DNA of 64,000 bases, taken from positions 237,506 through 301,505 of the forward strand of contig OZ219936.1 in the NCBI GenBank assembly GCA_964291465.2, given 5' to 3'. Shown here piece after piece: positions 9,808 through 17,330 of this stretch. The number at the start of each line of letters is the position of its first letter. Position 1 is the stretch's first letter. Source of the stretch: JAGWBJ01 sp964291465 (GTDB lineage: Bacteria > Chloroflexota > Dehalococcoidia > Lucifugimonadales > JAGWBF01). Both the position numbers and the translations under genes were made by a program. The notes under the pieces were generated by a model. It did not search any database. It saw only the letters and a program-made list of their open reading frames with translations, and had not been told where the DNA came from.

Positions 9808-11058
9808 CTACTCCGGGCCTCCGTCGGGCATCTGGGGGCCCGGGTCGTCGGCATCGGGCCTGGCTCCCAGGCCCCGGCTGGGCGGCGCGCTGGGCTGCTG
9901 CCGTTTGTCCCTGGCGCCGGCCAGCCCCTCCAGCTCCAGCTCCTTGGGGAGCTGGATAGTGCGTACGGGGTAGTTTATGACAATCCCCTCGTCGTTCAGG
10001 CGCCGGTGCAGGCGCTGCATCAGCTCGGTCCTGAGGCGGAAGCTGGCCAGGCGGTCCCGGGACTGCATGAAGAGCCAGAAGTTCACGTTGGAGTCGCCAA
10101 AGCTGTCGTACCCGAACCACGCGCCGTACTCGGGCACGGAGTCCTCGGGGTTGGCCGCCATCACCTCGTCCATCACCTCTTTGGACACCCTCTCCACGGT
10201 GACCAGGTCGCTGTCGTAGCTTACGCCGCACTCCAGGTAGACGTTCACCGCGGGGATCGGCCTCTGGTAGTTGGTCAGGATGTTCTCGGCGAACCTGGAG
10301 TTGGGCACCACCACCAGGTTGTTTCCCCACGTGCGGATCCGGACGCTGCGCCAGCCCACGTCTATGACGTAGCCGGCAATCCCTCCCTCGAGCTCGATGT
10401 AGTCCCCGGGACTGACGGCACCTTCGGTCATCACGTAGGTCCCGGCAAACAGGTTGGAGAGGGTGGGCTGGATGGCGAGGGCCACGGCCAGTCCGCTGAG
10501 GCCCAACCCGGCGATCAGCGGACTGATATTGATGTTGAACTGGTCCAGCACCAGCAACCCGCCCAGACCGTAGACGATGGCGGCGGACACGCGCCTGACC
10601 AGCGGCTGCAGCTGGGGGTCCAGCCGGAACTTGCCCCCAGTGTCCGCCGTCTCCACGTACCAGTCCAGGGTCCTGGAGATGACGGAGGAGGTCGCGGCCA
10701 CCCCCAGGGCGATGGCCAACGCGGCGGTGACCGTATTGACGACCCTCTGCTCTCCGGCAGTCAGGTCCAGGGGAATCGAAAAGGCCAGGAAGCCCCCCAG
10801 CAGGACGACCCCGAGAACGATGGGCTTCCGGATGGCCAGAGCCAGCTTGCCGTCCAGGTCGGTGGCGGTCCAGTCGGTGGCCCGGAGGACCAGGGGAAAC
10901 ACGACAAGGCCGACGATGGTGGCGATAACTATGGACCCGGCGAATATGGACGCGGCGAATACGGCGTCCGCCCAGGGTGCGTCCCCCAGACCGAACACCG
11001 CCAGACGGGAGGCGGTGGTGGGCTGCGGCGCCAACGCCGACAGGAGCGGGGTCCACAT
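9808..11058 (-). CDS. Small-conductance mechanosensitive channel (MscS family)
   Basis: 416 residues. Several hydrophobic segments occupy residues about 35-60, 78-100, 107-128 and 160-200. The pore-lining and upper beta region is visible as IAGLGLSGLAVALAIQPTLSNLFAG followed by VSPGDYIEL and GYVIDVGWRSVRIRTWGNNLVVVPNS, all characteristic of MscS. The channel would open under membrane tension to release solutes. The C-terminus carries a proline- and acidic-rich tail (QQPSAPPSRGLGARPDADD) likely to be cytoplasmic and disordered. It starts 4 bp after the stop of the upstream dehydrogenase gene, so it is probably translated from the same mRNA as the ETF genes. Convergent with recF. Confidence 0.93.
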   Translation of the reverse strand: MWTPLLSALAPQPTTASRLAVFGLGDAPWADAVFAASIFAGSIVIATIVGLVVFPLVLRATDWTATDLDGKLALAIRKPIVLGVVLLGGFLAFSIPLDLTAGEQRVVNTVTAALAIALGVAATSSVISRTLDWYVETADTGGKFRLDPQLQPLVRRVSAAIVYGLGGLLVLDQFNINISPLIAGLGLSGLAVALAIQPTLSNLFAGTYVMTEGAVSPGDYIELEGGIAGYVIDVGWRSVRIRTWGNNLVVVPNSRFAENILTNYQRPIPAVNVYLECGVSYDSDLVTVERVSKEVMDEVMAANPEDSVPEYGAWFGYDSFGDSNVNFWLFMQSRDRLASFRLRTELMQRLHRRLNDEGIVINYPVRTIQLPKELELEGLAGARDKRQQPSAPPSRGLGARPDADDPGPQMPDGGPE

Positions 11059-11062
11059 GACG

Positions 11063-11959
11063 TTACAACCCCGGGATCCTGAGCTGGACCCCCGCCTTCT
11101 CTTCCTGGAGGTAGGCTACGGCGACGGAGTCGAAGGCCCCCCATCCGCGGAAGAGGGCCTCCACGTGTCTCTGGTCCACCAGGTTGGACAGGTCCATGGG
11201 GACGCCCAGCTCCCTGCCCAAGTCGGTGGCCAGCCTGACGTCCTTGGCGGCGAGAGCCGTGGCGAACCCCGGCTCGGTGTTGCCCTTGAAGAGAGAGTTG
11301 CAGAAGCTGCTGGTCAGCCTGTAGGAGGCGCCCGAGCTGTTGGACATGACGTCGGCCAGTACGGCCAGGTCCACCCCGGCCTTGACTCCCAGGGTCAGCG
11401 CCTCGGCCAGCAGGACCCCGTTCCCCATGCTCACCAGGTTGTTGCAGAGCTTCACTATCATGCCGGCCCCTATGGCCCCGCAGTAGACCACGTGGCTCCC
11501 CATGGCTTCCAGGGCCGGCCTGATACGGTCGAACACCGCCCGGTCGCCGCCGACCATGAGGGCGAGGGTACCCGCCGCGGCGCCGGTAACGCCGCCGCTC
11601 ACGGGGGCGTCCATGACGGCCACCCCCCGCTCGGCACATATCTGGTGGACGCGGCGGATGGCGTTGGGTGAGTTGGTGGACAGGTCGACGTAGATGGAGC
11701 CCTCCCCGGCCCCCTGGAGCACGCCGTCTTCGCCCAACACCACGGCGTCGACTTCCCTGGGGCCGGGCAGCGACGTGAAGACCACCTCGTTGCCCGGCAC
11801 CGTGTCCCTGGGCGTATCGGCCCAGTCCGCTCCCATCTCCAGCAGGTTGGTGGCCGACTCCCGCCGCAGGTCGTGAACGGTGAGCTTGTGGCCCGCCTTG
11901 ATGAGGTTGGCGGCCATGGGATTGCCCATGTTCCCAAGGCCGATGAAGCCCAGATTCAT
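11063..11959 (-). CDS. NAD(P)-dependent beta-hydroxyacid dehydrogenase (3-hydroxyisobutyrate dehydrogenase family)
   Basis: 298 residues, the usual family length. The Rossmann motif GFIGLGNMGNPMAANL is at the N-terminus. The substrate-binding signature DAPVSGGVTGAAAGTL is near residue 120, and GAGMIVKLCNNLV carries the catalytic Lys. The family oxidises 3-hydroxyisobutyrate, tartronate semialdehyde-type or related beta-hydroxyacids. It is placed 22 bp after etfA and 4 bp before the mechanosensitive channel gene, in a minus-strand run with ETF genes. That position suggests a role in branched-chain or short hydroxyacid catabolism, but the exact substrate cannot be read from sequence. Confidence 0.92.
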   Translation of the reverse strand: MNLGFIGLGNMGNPMAANLIKAGHKLTVHDLRRESATNLLEMGADWADTPRDTVPGNEVVFTSLPGPREVDAVVLGEDGVLQGAGEGSIYVDLSTNSPNAIRRVHQICAERGVAVMDAPVSGGVTGAAAGTLALMVGGDRAVFDRIRPALEAMGSHVVYCGAIGAGMIVKLCNNLVSMGNGVLLAEALTLGVKAGVDLAVLADVMSNSSGASYRLTSSFCNSLFKGNTEPGFATALAAKDVRLATDLGRELGVPMDLSNLVDQRHVEALFRGWGAFDSVAVAYLQEEKAGVQLRIPGL

Positions 11960-11981
11960 CGGACGCAGCCCTCCCCGGGGT

Positions 11982-12974
11982 CTAGCTCTCGACCAGGTCC
12001 CTGAGGGCCTCGGTCAGGCCTGGGAGGATGTTCTTCCAGTCCCCCACGACGCCGTACCGGGCCTCCCTGAAGATGTTGGCCTCGGAGTCCTTGTTTATGG
12101 CCACGATCACCTTGGACCCCGAGCAGCCGGCCATGTGCTGGCTGGCTCCGGAGATGCCCACGGTGATGTACAGGTCGGGCGTGATGGTCACTCCCGTGAG
12201 GCCTATCTGGTAGCTGGAAGGCACCCAACCGGAGTCCACCGCCGCCCGGGAGGCGCCTATACCCGCGCCGATCAACGAGGCCAGCTCCTGCAGGTCGTCG
12301 AAGGGCTCCGGCCCCCCCAGCCCGCGGCCGCCGGCCACCACGATGCCCGCCTCCTCCAGCTTGATGCCCCTGGCCTCTTCCTTGACGGTCTCCACCACCC
12401 GGGACCTGGCCATGGATGCGTCCAGGTCTACGGCGAAGTCGACCACCTCGGCATGGCGCGACTCGTCGGCTTCCAGGGGCTCGTAGGCCTTGGGCCTTAT
12501 GGCGGCCATCTGGGGCGTCCCGTTGCACGACACGGTGGCCATGGCGTTGCCGCCGTACACGGGGCGCGTCGCCAGCAGCCTGCCGGACTCGTCCATTCGT
12601 ACTTCCAGGCAGTCCTGGGCGAGGCCCGTCGACAGCCTGAAGGCCAGACGCGGAGCGAGGTCCCGGCCCGACGCCGTACGTCCCACCAGCAGCACCGCCG
12701 GGGCCACGGCCCTGGCGAGACTCTCCAGGGCCGCAAGGTACAGGTCCGGATGGTACTCCTCCAGCAGGGGATGGGCCACCGCATAGACCCGGTCGGCCCC
12801 GTGCCTGGCGGCCTCTTCGGCGGCACTGCCTGGGGCTCCGCCCAGCAGGCCCACCGCCAGATCCTGGCCCAGGCTGTCGGCCAGCCCACGGCCCGCGGCC
12901 AGCATCTCCTTGCTGGTGGAGCTCAGCTCTCCATCCGCGGTCTCTCCAACGATCAGAACGCCCTTCGCGTCCAT
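11982..12974 (-). CDS. etfA: Electron transfer flavoprotein alpha subunit
   Basis: 330 residues. EtfA binds FAD and with EtfB passes electrons from acyl-CoA and other dehydrogenases to the quinone pool. The C-terminal FAD domain is clear: GRGLGGPEPFDDLQELA, then YQIGLTGVTITPDLYITVGISG, QHMAGCSGSKVIVAINKD and ANIFREARYGVVGDW. The start at ATG 12974 is chosen because GGAGG sits 8 bases upstream; a GTG 15 bases earlier would lack this spacing. It lies 97 bp downstream of etfB, and the dehydrogenase gene follows after 22 bp. The N-terminal half is more divergent, as is common. Confidence 0.95.
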   Translation of the reverse strand: MDAKGVLIVGETADGELSSTSKEMLAAGRGLADSLGQDLAVGLLGGAPGSAAEEAARHGADRVYAVAHPLLEEYHPDLYLAALESLARAVAPAVLLVGRTASGRDLAPRLAFRLSTGLAQDCLEVRMDESGRLLATRPVYGGNAMATVSCNGTPQMAAIRPKAYEPLEADESRHAEVVDFAVDLDASMARSRVVETVKEEARGIKLEEAGIVVAGGRGLGGPEPFDDLQELASLIGAGIGASRAAVDSGWVPSSYQIGLTGVTITPDLYITVGISGASQHMAGCSGSKVIVAINKDSEANIFREARYGVVGDWKNILPGLTEALRDLVES

Positions 12975-13071
12975 GAATGGAACCTCCACAGTCGTCGCTA
13001 AGCCAATGGCATGGGCCGGGGGTGGCCGCCCAAGGTCATGGGATACGGGAGTCCACGACCGGCGGCGGCGC

Positions 13072-13872
13072 TCAGATGAGCTTCGCTTCCCGCAGCTTCA
13101 AGGCCAGGTTGCGCCCGGCCTCCTCCTCGGTATCCCCCTCTATCATCTCGCACTCCATCTCGCTGACGGGCACGAACAGGTCCACCAGGTCCAGGCGGGG
13201 CGTTATCTGCCCGGCGTCCATCCCCAGGTCCTGGGCACTCCACACCGTCGGCTTCTTGCGGGTAGCCGCGAGAATCCCCCTCAGGGTCGGGTAGCGCGGC
13301 TGGCCCAGCTCATTGCTCACCGTCACCAGCGCCGGCAGGTCCGCCTCTACCACCTCGTACCCGTCGGGAACGATTCGCTCGACGGACACCTGACCATCCC
13401 CCACCTCCACCTTCCTCCCGATGGTAATGCATGCGGTCCCCAGGATCTCCGCCACGCCCAGGGGGACCTGGGCGTTGTCCCAGTCAGACGCCTGGCGCCC
13501 GCAGATGATCAGGTCGAACTCCCCGTGTTTCTTCACCGCCGCGGCCAGGACCTGGGCCGTGCCGTAGCTGTCCACGGGGTTCTCGAAGGTCTCGTCGTCC
13601 ACCAGGACCAGCTCGTCGGCCCCCATGGACAGGGGCTTCTTCATCACGTCCATGGCAAAGGCCTTGCCCATGGATATGACGGCTACGATGGACTCCTGGG
13701 AGTCCTTGATCTGCAGCGCGGCCTCCACGGCGTTCTCGTCGAACCCGTTCACCACGGGCGGGATGTTCGCGGGGGTGACCACCCGCCTGTTCTCCCGATC
13801 GACCTGAAACGCCGACGCGGGCATCTCCGGATCGATCACTTGCTTGGCGAGGACGACGATGTTGAGGGCCAT
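13072..13872 (-). CDS. etfB: Electron transfer flavoprotein beta subunit
   Basis: 266 residues, normal for EtfB. The N-terminus LNIVVLAKQVIDPE and the AMP-binding region DLIICGRQASDWDNAQVP are recognisable. The family signature VEADLPALVTVSNELGQPRYPTLRGIL lies near residue 180-205. Together with EtfA it forms a soluble FAD/AMP heterodimer that collects electrons from dehydrogenases. It is the first gene of an etfB-etfA-dehydrogenase-mscS run and has its own strong promoter (TTGACA, 17 bp, TATATT) just upstream. No membrane ETF-quinone oxidoreductase is seen in this window. Confidence 0.96.
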   Translation of the reverse strand: MALNIVVLAKQVIDPEMPASAFQVDRENRRVVTPANIPPVVNGFDENAVEAALQIKDSQESIVAVISMGKAFAMDVMKKPLSMGADELVLVDDETFENPVDSYGTAQVLAAAVKKHGEFDLIICGRQASDWDNAQVPLGVAEILGTACITIGRKVEVGDGQVSVERIVPDGYEVVEADLPALVTVSNELGQPRYPTLRGILAATRKKPTVWSAQDLGMDAGQITPRLDLVDLFVPVSEMECEMIEGDTEEEAGRNLALKLREAKLI

Positions 13873-13917
13873 GGGAACTCCTGGCTGAGTGTCGGGACCG
13901 GCTGGAAGCCAAGCTGA

Positions 13918-13946
13918 AATATAGCACCGGCCCCTGTGACTGTCAA
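13918..13946 (-). promoter_or_regulatory. Sigma-70-type promoter of the etfB operon
   Basis: On the minus strand: -35 TTGACA (13941-13946), 17-base spacer, -10 TATATT (13918-13923) preceded by TGC, an extended -10. Predicted start of transcription near 13911, about 40 bases before the etfB ATG. This is the best promoter match in the window. Confidence 0.8.
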
Positions 13947-13975
13947 CGAAACAACGCTGCGCCGCGGCGGGCTTC

Positions 13976-14182
13976 TCAGGGCTGCCCCAGTCCCCCGCCC
14001 TTGCGCTGAAACACGTACATCAGCAGCACCGCCGCCGGAATGGCCAGGATGATCAGCGCCAGGAGGACAAGGAACGCGAGGGGGCCCAGCCCAACCACGG
14101 CGTCCAGCTGGTGCTTGACCCAGTCCATGAGCTCGGGATGCCCCGCCTCGGACTGATGGGCAAGGACCGCCAGCAGGACCAC
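13976..14182 (-). CDS. Small single-span membrane protein coupled to MFS carrier
   Basis: 68 residues starting at GTG 14182, one base after the TGA of the MFS gene. It has a short charged N-terminus with HQSEAGHPELMDWVKHQLDAV, one strong hydrophobic segment (GPLAFLVLLALIILAIPAAVLLMYVF, about residues 32-57) and a basic tail RKGGGLGQP. The orientation by the positive-inside rule is C-terminus in the cytoplasm. The tight stop-start spacing suggests translational coupling and a role as accessory subunit of the transporter. I do not recognise a family, and small genes of this kind can be over-called, but frame, hydrophobicity and spacing all argue for it. Confidence 0.6.
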   Translation of the reverse strand: MVLLAVLAHQSEAGHPELMDWVKHQLDAVVGLGPLAFLVLLALIILAIPAAVLLMYVFQRKGGGLGQP

Positions 14183-14183
14183 G

Positions 14184-15488
14184 TCACATCGCGGCGGACG
14201 AGGATCTCAGCGTCGGCTGGGACTGGTACTTGATCGAGTAGCGCTTCTCACGTATGGAGAAGGCGGTCAGTCCGGCCCCGACCAGGAGGAGGCAGCAGAG
14301 GGCAAAGGGGATGTCGTAGGAGTCGTACAGGTCGAACAACGCCCCGGCCAGGAGAACGCTGATGGCGCCGCCTATCTGGTGGGACATGAAGGAGATCCCG
14401 TTGAGGGTGGCCAGGTTCCTCAGCCCGTATATGTCGGCGGTGAGGGTGGCTGTAAGGGGTATGGTCGCGATCCACGAGAAGCCGGTCATCACGGCGAAGC
14501 CCCACAGGTTCCACGGCATCGGCGCCAGCAGCAGCGTGACGAACCCCAGACCCCGAAGCCAGTAGACCGACGCCAGCACGTTCTTGCGGGTGAACCGGTC
14601 CCCCAGCGCTCCGGCCGAGATGACTCCCACCGTGTTCAGCCCCGTCAGGAGCCCAAAGGCGGTGGCGGCGATGGACCTGGAGTACCCGGCATCCTCGGCC
14701 CAGGGGACGAAATGCATGGAGATGATGCTGGTGGTGAACCCGCACACGAAGTAGGCCGAGGAGAGCTGCCATATGGGAAGCGACCTGAACGACTCCAGCC
14801 ATCTGTCGGTGTCAAGGGGGGTCCTGCCGGGCTCGGGAGCCGGCTTCCCATCCTCCGAAGGGGGGTCTACGACCCCGTCGAGCTGCAGGCCCATGTCGCT
14901 GGGGCGCTCCCTCAGCAGAAGAAAGGCCAGGGGCAGGACCAGCACCAGGACTATTCCTCCCAGGAAGACCCAGGTGATCCGCCACGACGTCAGATCCATC
15001 ATGAGGGCCGAGAAGGGGACCAGCACCATCCCGCCCACCGAAGCGCCGGCCGTGGCGATGGCCATGACCGTGGCCCTCTTTCGCCGGAACCACCGGGCCA
15101 GCAGCGCCCCCCCAATGTTGATGGAGGCGCCGCTGGTCCCTATGGCTACGATCACGCCATATACCAGGATCAGGTACAGGAGGTCGAAGGTGAGGCCCAG
15201 CAGGGCGGTGAAGGTCCCGATGACGACCAGGGACACCAGCATTACGCCGCGGGCGCCGACCTTGTCGTATATCCGGCCGATGAAGGGCTGGCTCACGCCT
15301 CCAACCAGGGTCGCGACCATGAACACGACGGATGTGGCCGTGCGGCTCCAGTTGAACTCCGCCTCCATGGGGGTGACGAACACACCGAACCCGTTGCGTG
15401 CGCCAGTGCTGACGAAGGCGATGAAGAATACGACGCCGACCAGAACCCAACCGTAGAAGAGGGGAGACCGGGACCCTTCGCTGCCCAA
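14184..15488 (-). CDS. MFS transporter, oxalate/formate antiporter- or monocarboxylate-like
   Basis: 434 residues with about 12 hydrophobic segments. The N-terminus (LFYGWVLVGVVFFIAFVSTGARNGFGVFVTPM in the protein) matches the OxlT/MCT-like branch, where YGW-VV is typical. The motif A region is GRIYDKVGARGVML and the central loop runs from RERPSDMGLQLDG to the start of the second half. Members carry small carboxylates. It has its own promoter upstream and lies between a TcuA-like flavoprotein gene and a small membrane protein. The context fits uptake of the acid substrate of the flavoprotein, but no substrate can be assigned by sequence. Confidence 0.9.
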   Translation of the reverse strand: MGSEGSRSPLFYGWVLVGVVFFIAFVSTGARNGFGVFVTPMEAEFNWSRTATSVVFMVATLVGGVSQPFIGRIYDKVGARGVMLVSLVVIGTFTALLGLTFDLLYLILVYGVIVAIGTSGASINIGGALLARWFRRKRATVMAIATAGASVGGMVLVPFSALMMDLTSWRITWVFLGGIVLVLVLPLAFLLLRERPSDMGLQLDGVVDPPSEDGKPAPEPGRTPLDTDRWLESFRSLPIWQLSSAYFVCGFTTSIISMHFVPWAEDAGYSRSIAATAFGLLTGLNTVGVISAGALGDRFTRKNVLASVYWLRGLGFVTLLLAPMPWNLWGFAVMTGFSWIATIPLTATLTADIYGLRNLATLNGISFMSHQIGGAISVLLAGALFDLYDSYDIPFALCCLLLVGAGLTAFSIREKRYSIKYQSQPTLRSSSAAM

Positions 15489-15531
15489 AAACCGCCGGTC
15501 CTTTCCGGAGCCACAGCCCCACTAGCAACCG

Positions 15532-15560
15532 AGCTTAGCACGAGGCACGGACAACTACAA
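15532..15560 (-). promoter_or_regulatory. Promoter upstream of the MFS carrier
   Basis: Minus strand: -35 TTGTAG (15555-15560), 17-base spacer, -10 TAAGCT (15532-15537) with TGC in front. The -10 is weak but the extended element and spacing are right. The same -35 hexamer is seen upstream of the TcuA-like gene. Confidence 0.5.
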
Positions 15561-15583
15561 GGTACGGCTACCGGGAGAAACCG

Positions 15584-17077
15584 TCAGCCACCGAGCACGT
15601 CCCTGGCCGCGCTGTCTCCAGCGATCCTCCCGAAGACGGCGCCCGCCATGAGCCCGGACCCGCCCGGGTAGTTGTAGTAGAAGAGGCCCCCCACCAGCTC
15701 CCCGGCGGCGTAGAGGCCGGGTATGGCGCTGCCCTCGCAGTCCTGGACCTCTCCCCGGCCGCTGATCTTCAACCCGCCGAACGTGAAGGTGATGCCGCAG
15801 GTTACCGCGTAGCCCAGGTAGGGGGGAGTATCGATGGGGAGGGCCCAGTTGGTCTTGGGGGGCTGTATGCCGGACGTGCCCTTTCCGTCCAGGACCGTGG
15901 GGTTGTACTCCTTGTCCTGGACCGCGGCGTTGAAGGCGGCCACCGTTCGGACCAGCCCCTCGCGGTCGATGTCCAGACCCGTCGCCAGCTCCTCGATGGA
16001 GTCCGCCTTGGCCATCGTCACCTGGGGTATGTGGTACTCGTCCCGCAGGAGGTGCTTCACCTTGTCGTCGAATATCTGGAAGGCCACCCCCTGGGGCTGC
16101 CCGAGGACCTCCCGGCCGTATGTGACATAGGTGTAGTTGCGGAAATCGGCTCCCTCGTCCACGAAGCGCTCGCCATTGACGTTGACTATGATGCCGAAGG
16201 GATAGGAGTGCTTCTGGTACAGCTCGGTCACCGTCCGGTCGCCGACTGGGGGCGCGTTCAGGTCCCAGGCCACCGCGTGACAGCTGCTCCAGTGACCGTG
16301 GGGCTGGGCGCCTATCTCCAGGGCCGCCTGGATGCCCTCCCCGGTGTTGTAGGGGATACCCCGCACCTTGGCAAGCTCCCAGCCGGGGCCCAGGTACCTG
16401 GCCCGCATCTCCGCGTTGGCCTCGAATCCCCCGCTGGCCAGGACTACGGCTCCGCCCGCGATCTCGCCGAACCCGTCGGGACCCTGGACACGCAGCCCCG
16501 ACACCCTCCCGTTGGCGTCCTGGACCAGTCCCAGCCCCCTGGTGCCGTACACGACGTCCACGCCGTTCCTCTCGGCCACTTCGAACTGCTGGTCGGAAAG
16601 GCCCTTGCCCGCGCCCACGGCCTCTACGATCAGCCCGCCCCAGAACCGGTACTTGTCACCCACCTTGAACGCCTGCCGGCCGAAGGAGAGGACGAAACGC
16701 ACCCCCTTCTCCCTGAGCCACAGCAGCGTCGAGTGGGACCTGCTCACCAGAAGCTGCGCCAGCTCGGGGTCGGCCCGTCCCGCGGTGACCCGCATCAGGT
16801 CGTCATAGAACGCGTCCTCGGTATAGGAGCCGACGTCCACCGACTGCTCCTCGTCGGCGGACATGTCGGGCACCAACGCCTTGATGTCGTCTATGCCCTC
16901 GTAGGCGCAACGTATGATGCCGCCCGTAAAGTAGGTGTTGCCGCCGCGGAAGTACTCCGGGGCCTTCTCCACGACAAGCACGCTGGCTCCCCGGTCCCTG
17001 GCCGCTATCGCGGCGCACAGGGCCGCGTTGCCGGCCCCCATTACCACCACGTCGTACCGATCTCTCACTCGTCTCAC
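15584..17077 (-). CDS. FAD-dependent dehydrogenase, TcuA / fumarate-reductase flavoprotein-like
   Basis: 497 residues. The N-terminus YDVVVMGAGNAALCAAIAARDRGASVLVVEKAP binds FAD, and RGGNTYFTGGIIR follows as in the FAD-dependent tricarballylate dehydrogenase branch. Other blocks are GGAVVLASGGFEAN, then FGIIVNVNGERFVDEGADF, and the C-terminal FAD block SAIPGLYAAGELVGG with NYPGGSGLMAGAVFGRIAG. In TcuA the enzyme oxidises tricarballylate to cis-aconitate; close relatives are 3-ketosteroid dehydrogenases and fumarate reductases. GTG 17077 is used; GTG 17068 with AGGTGA in front is an alternative. The MFS carrier and ETF genes downstream could supply substrate and take electrons. Confidence 0.88.
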   Translation of the reverse strand: MRRVRDRYDVVVMGAGNAALCAAIAARDRGASVLVVEKAPEYFRGGNTYFTGGIIRCAYEGIDDIKALVPDMSADEEQSVDVGSYTEDAFYDDLMRVTAGRADPELAQLLVSRSHSTLLWLREKGVRFVLSFGRQAFKVGDKYRFWGGLIVEAVGAGKGLSDQQFEVAERNGVDVVYGTRGLGLVQDANGRVSGLRVQGPDGFGEIAGGAVVLASGGFEANAEMRARYLGPGWELAKVRGIPYNTGEGIQAALEIGAQPHGHWSSCHAVAWDLNAPPVGDRTVTELYQKHSYPFGIIVNVNGERFVDEGADFRNYTYVTYGREVLGQPQGVAFQIFDDKVKHLLRDEYHIPQVTMAKADSIEELATGLDIDREGLVRTVAAFNAAVQDKEYNPTVLDGKGTSGIQPPKTNWALPIDTPPYLGYAVTCGITFTFGGLKISGRGEVQDCEGSAIPGLYAAGELVGGLFYYNYPGGSGLMAGAVFGRIAGDSAARDVLGG

Positions 17078-17122
17078 CTTTCAGCGTCCTGGGTCTTGCA
17101 CCCCCTGGGATACGCTGAGAGA

Positions 17123-17151
17123 ATGATAGCGGGTTTGAGAACTAGCTACAA
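17123..17151 (-). promoter_or_regulatory. Promoter of the TcuA-like gene
   Basis: Minus strand: -35 TTGTAG (17146-17151), 17-base spacer, -10 TATCAT (17123-17128). Transcription would start near 17116, about 40 bases before the start codon. A tandem 15-bp repeat abuts the -35 on its upstream side. Confidence 0.6.
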
Positions 17152-17153
17152 CC

Positions 17154-17183
17154 GATGAATCTGGGGGCGATGAATCTGGGGGC
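17154..17183. repeat. Two perfect tandem 15-bp repeats between divergent promoters
   Basis: GATGAATCTGGGGGC occurs at 17154-17168 and again at 17169-17183 without mismatch. The pair sits between the minus-strand promoter of the TcuA-like gene and the plus-strand promoter of the secreted protein gene, a place where a shared regulator could bind. No known operator is recognised. Confidence 0.75.
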
Positions 17184-17202
17184 TTTCGCGCCACATAGCC
17201 AC

Positions 17203-17231
17203 TTGTCATCACTGGAAAAAATGCTTATACT
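17203..17231 (+). promoter_or_regulatory. Promoter of the secreted RskA-like gene
   Basis: -35 TTGTCA (17203-17208), 17-base spacer, -10 TATACT (17226-17231). Predicted start near 17238, giving a leader of about 93 bases before ATG 17331. Confidence 0.7.
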
Positions 17232-17330
17232 TAGTCACCGGTTTGTCGGGTGTGGTACGCCCGCAAGCCGGAACCGATAACAGCGCCCAGCAACACAGGT
17301 GCCCACAGGTCTCATCGGTAAGGAGGTGCC

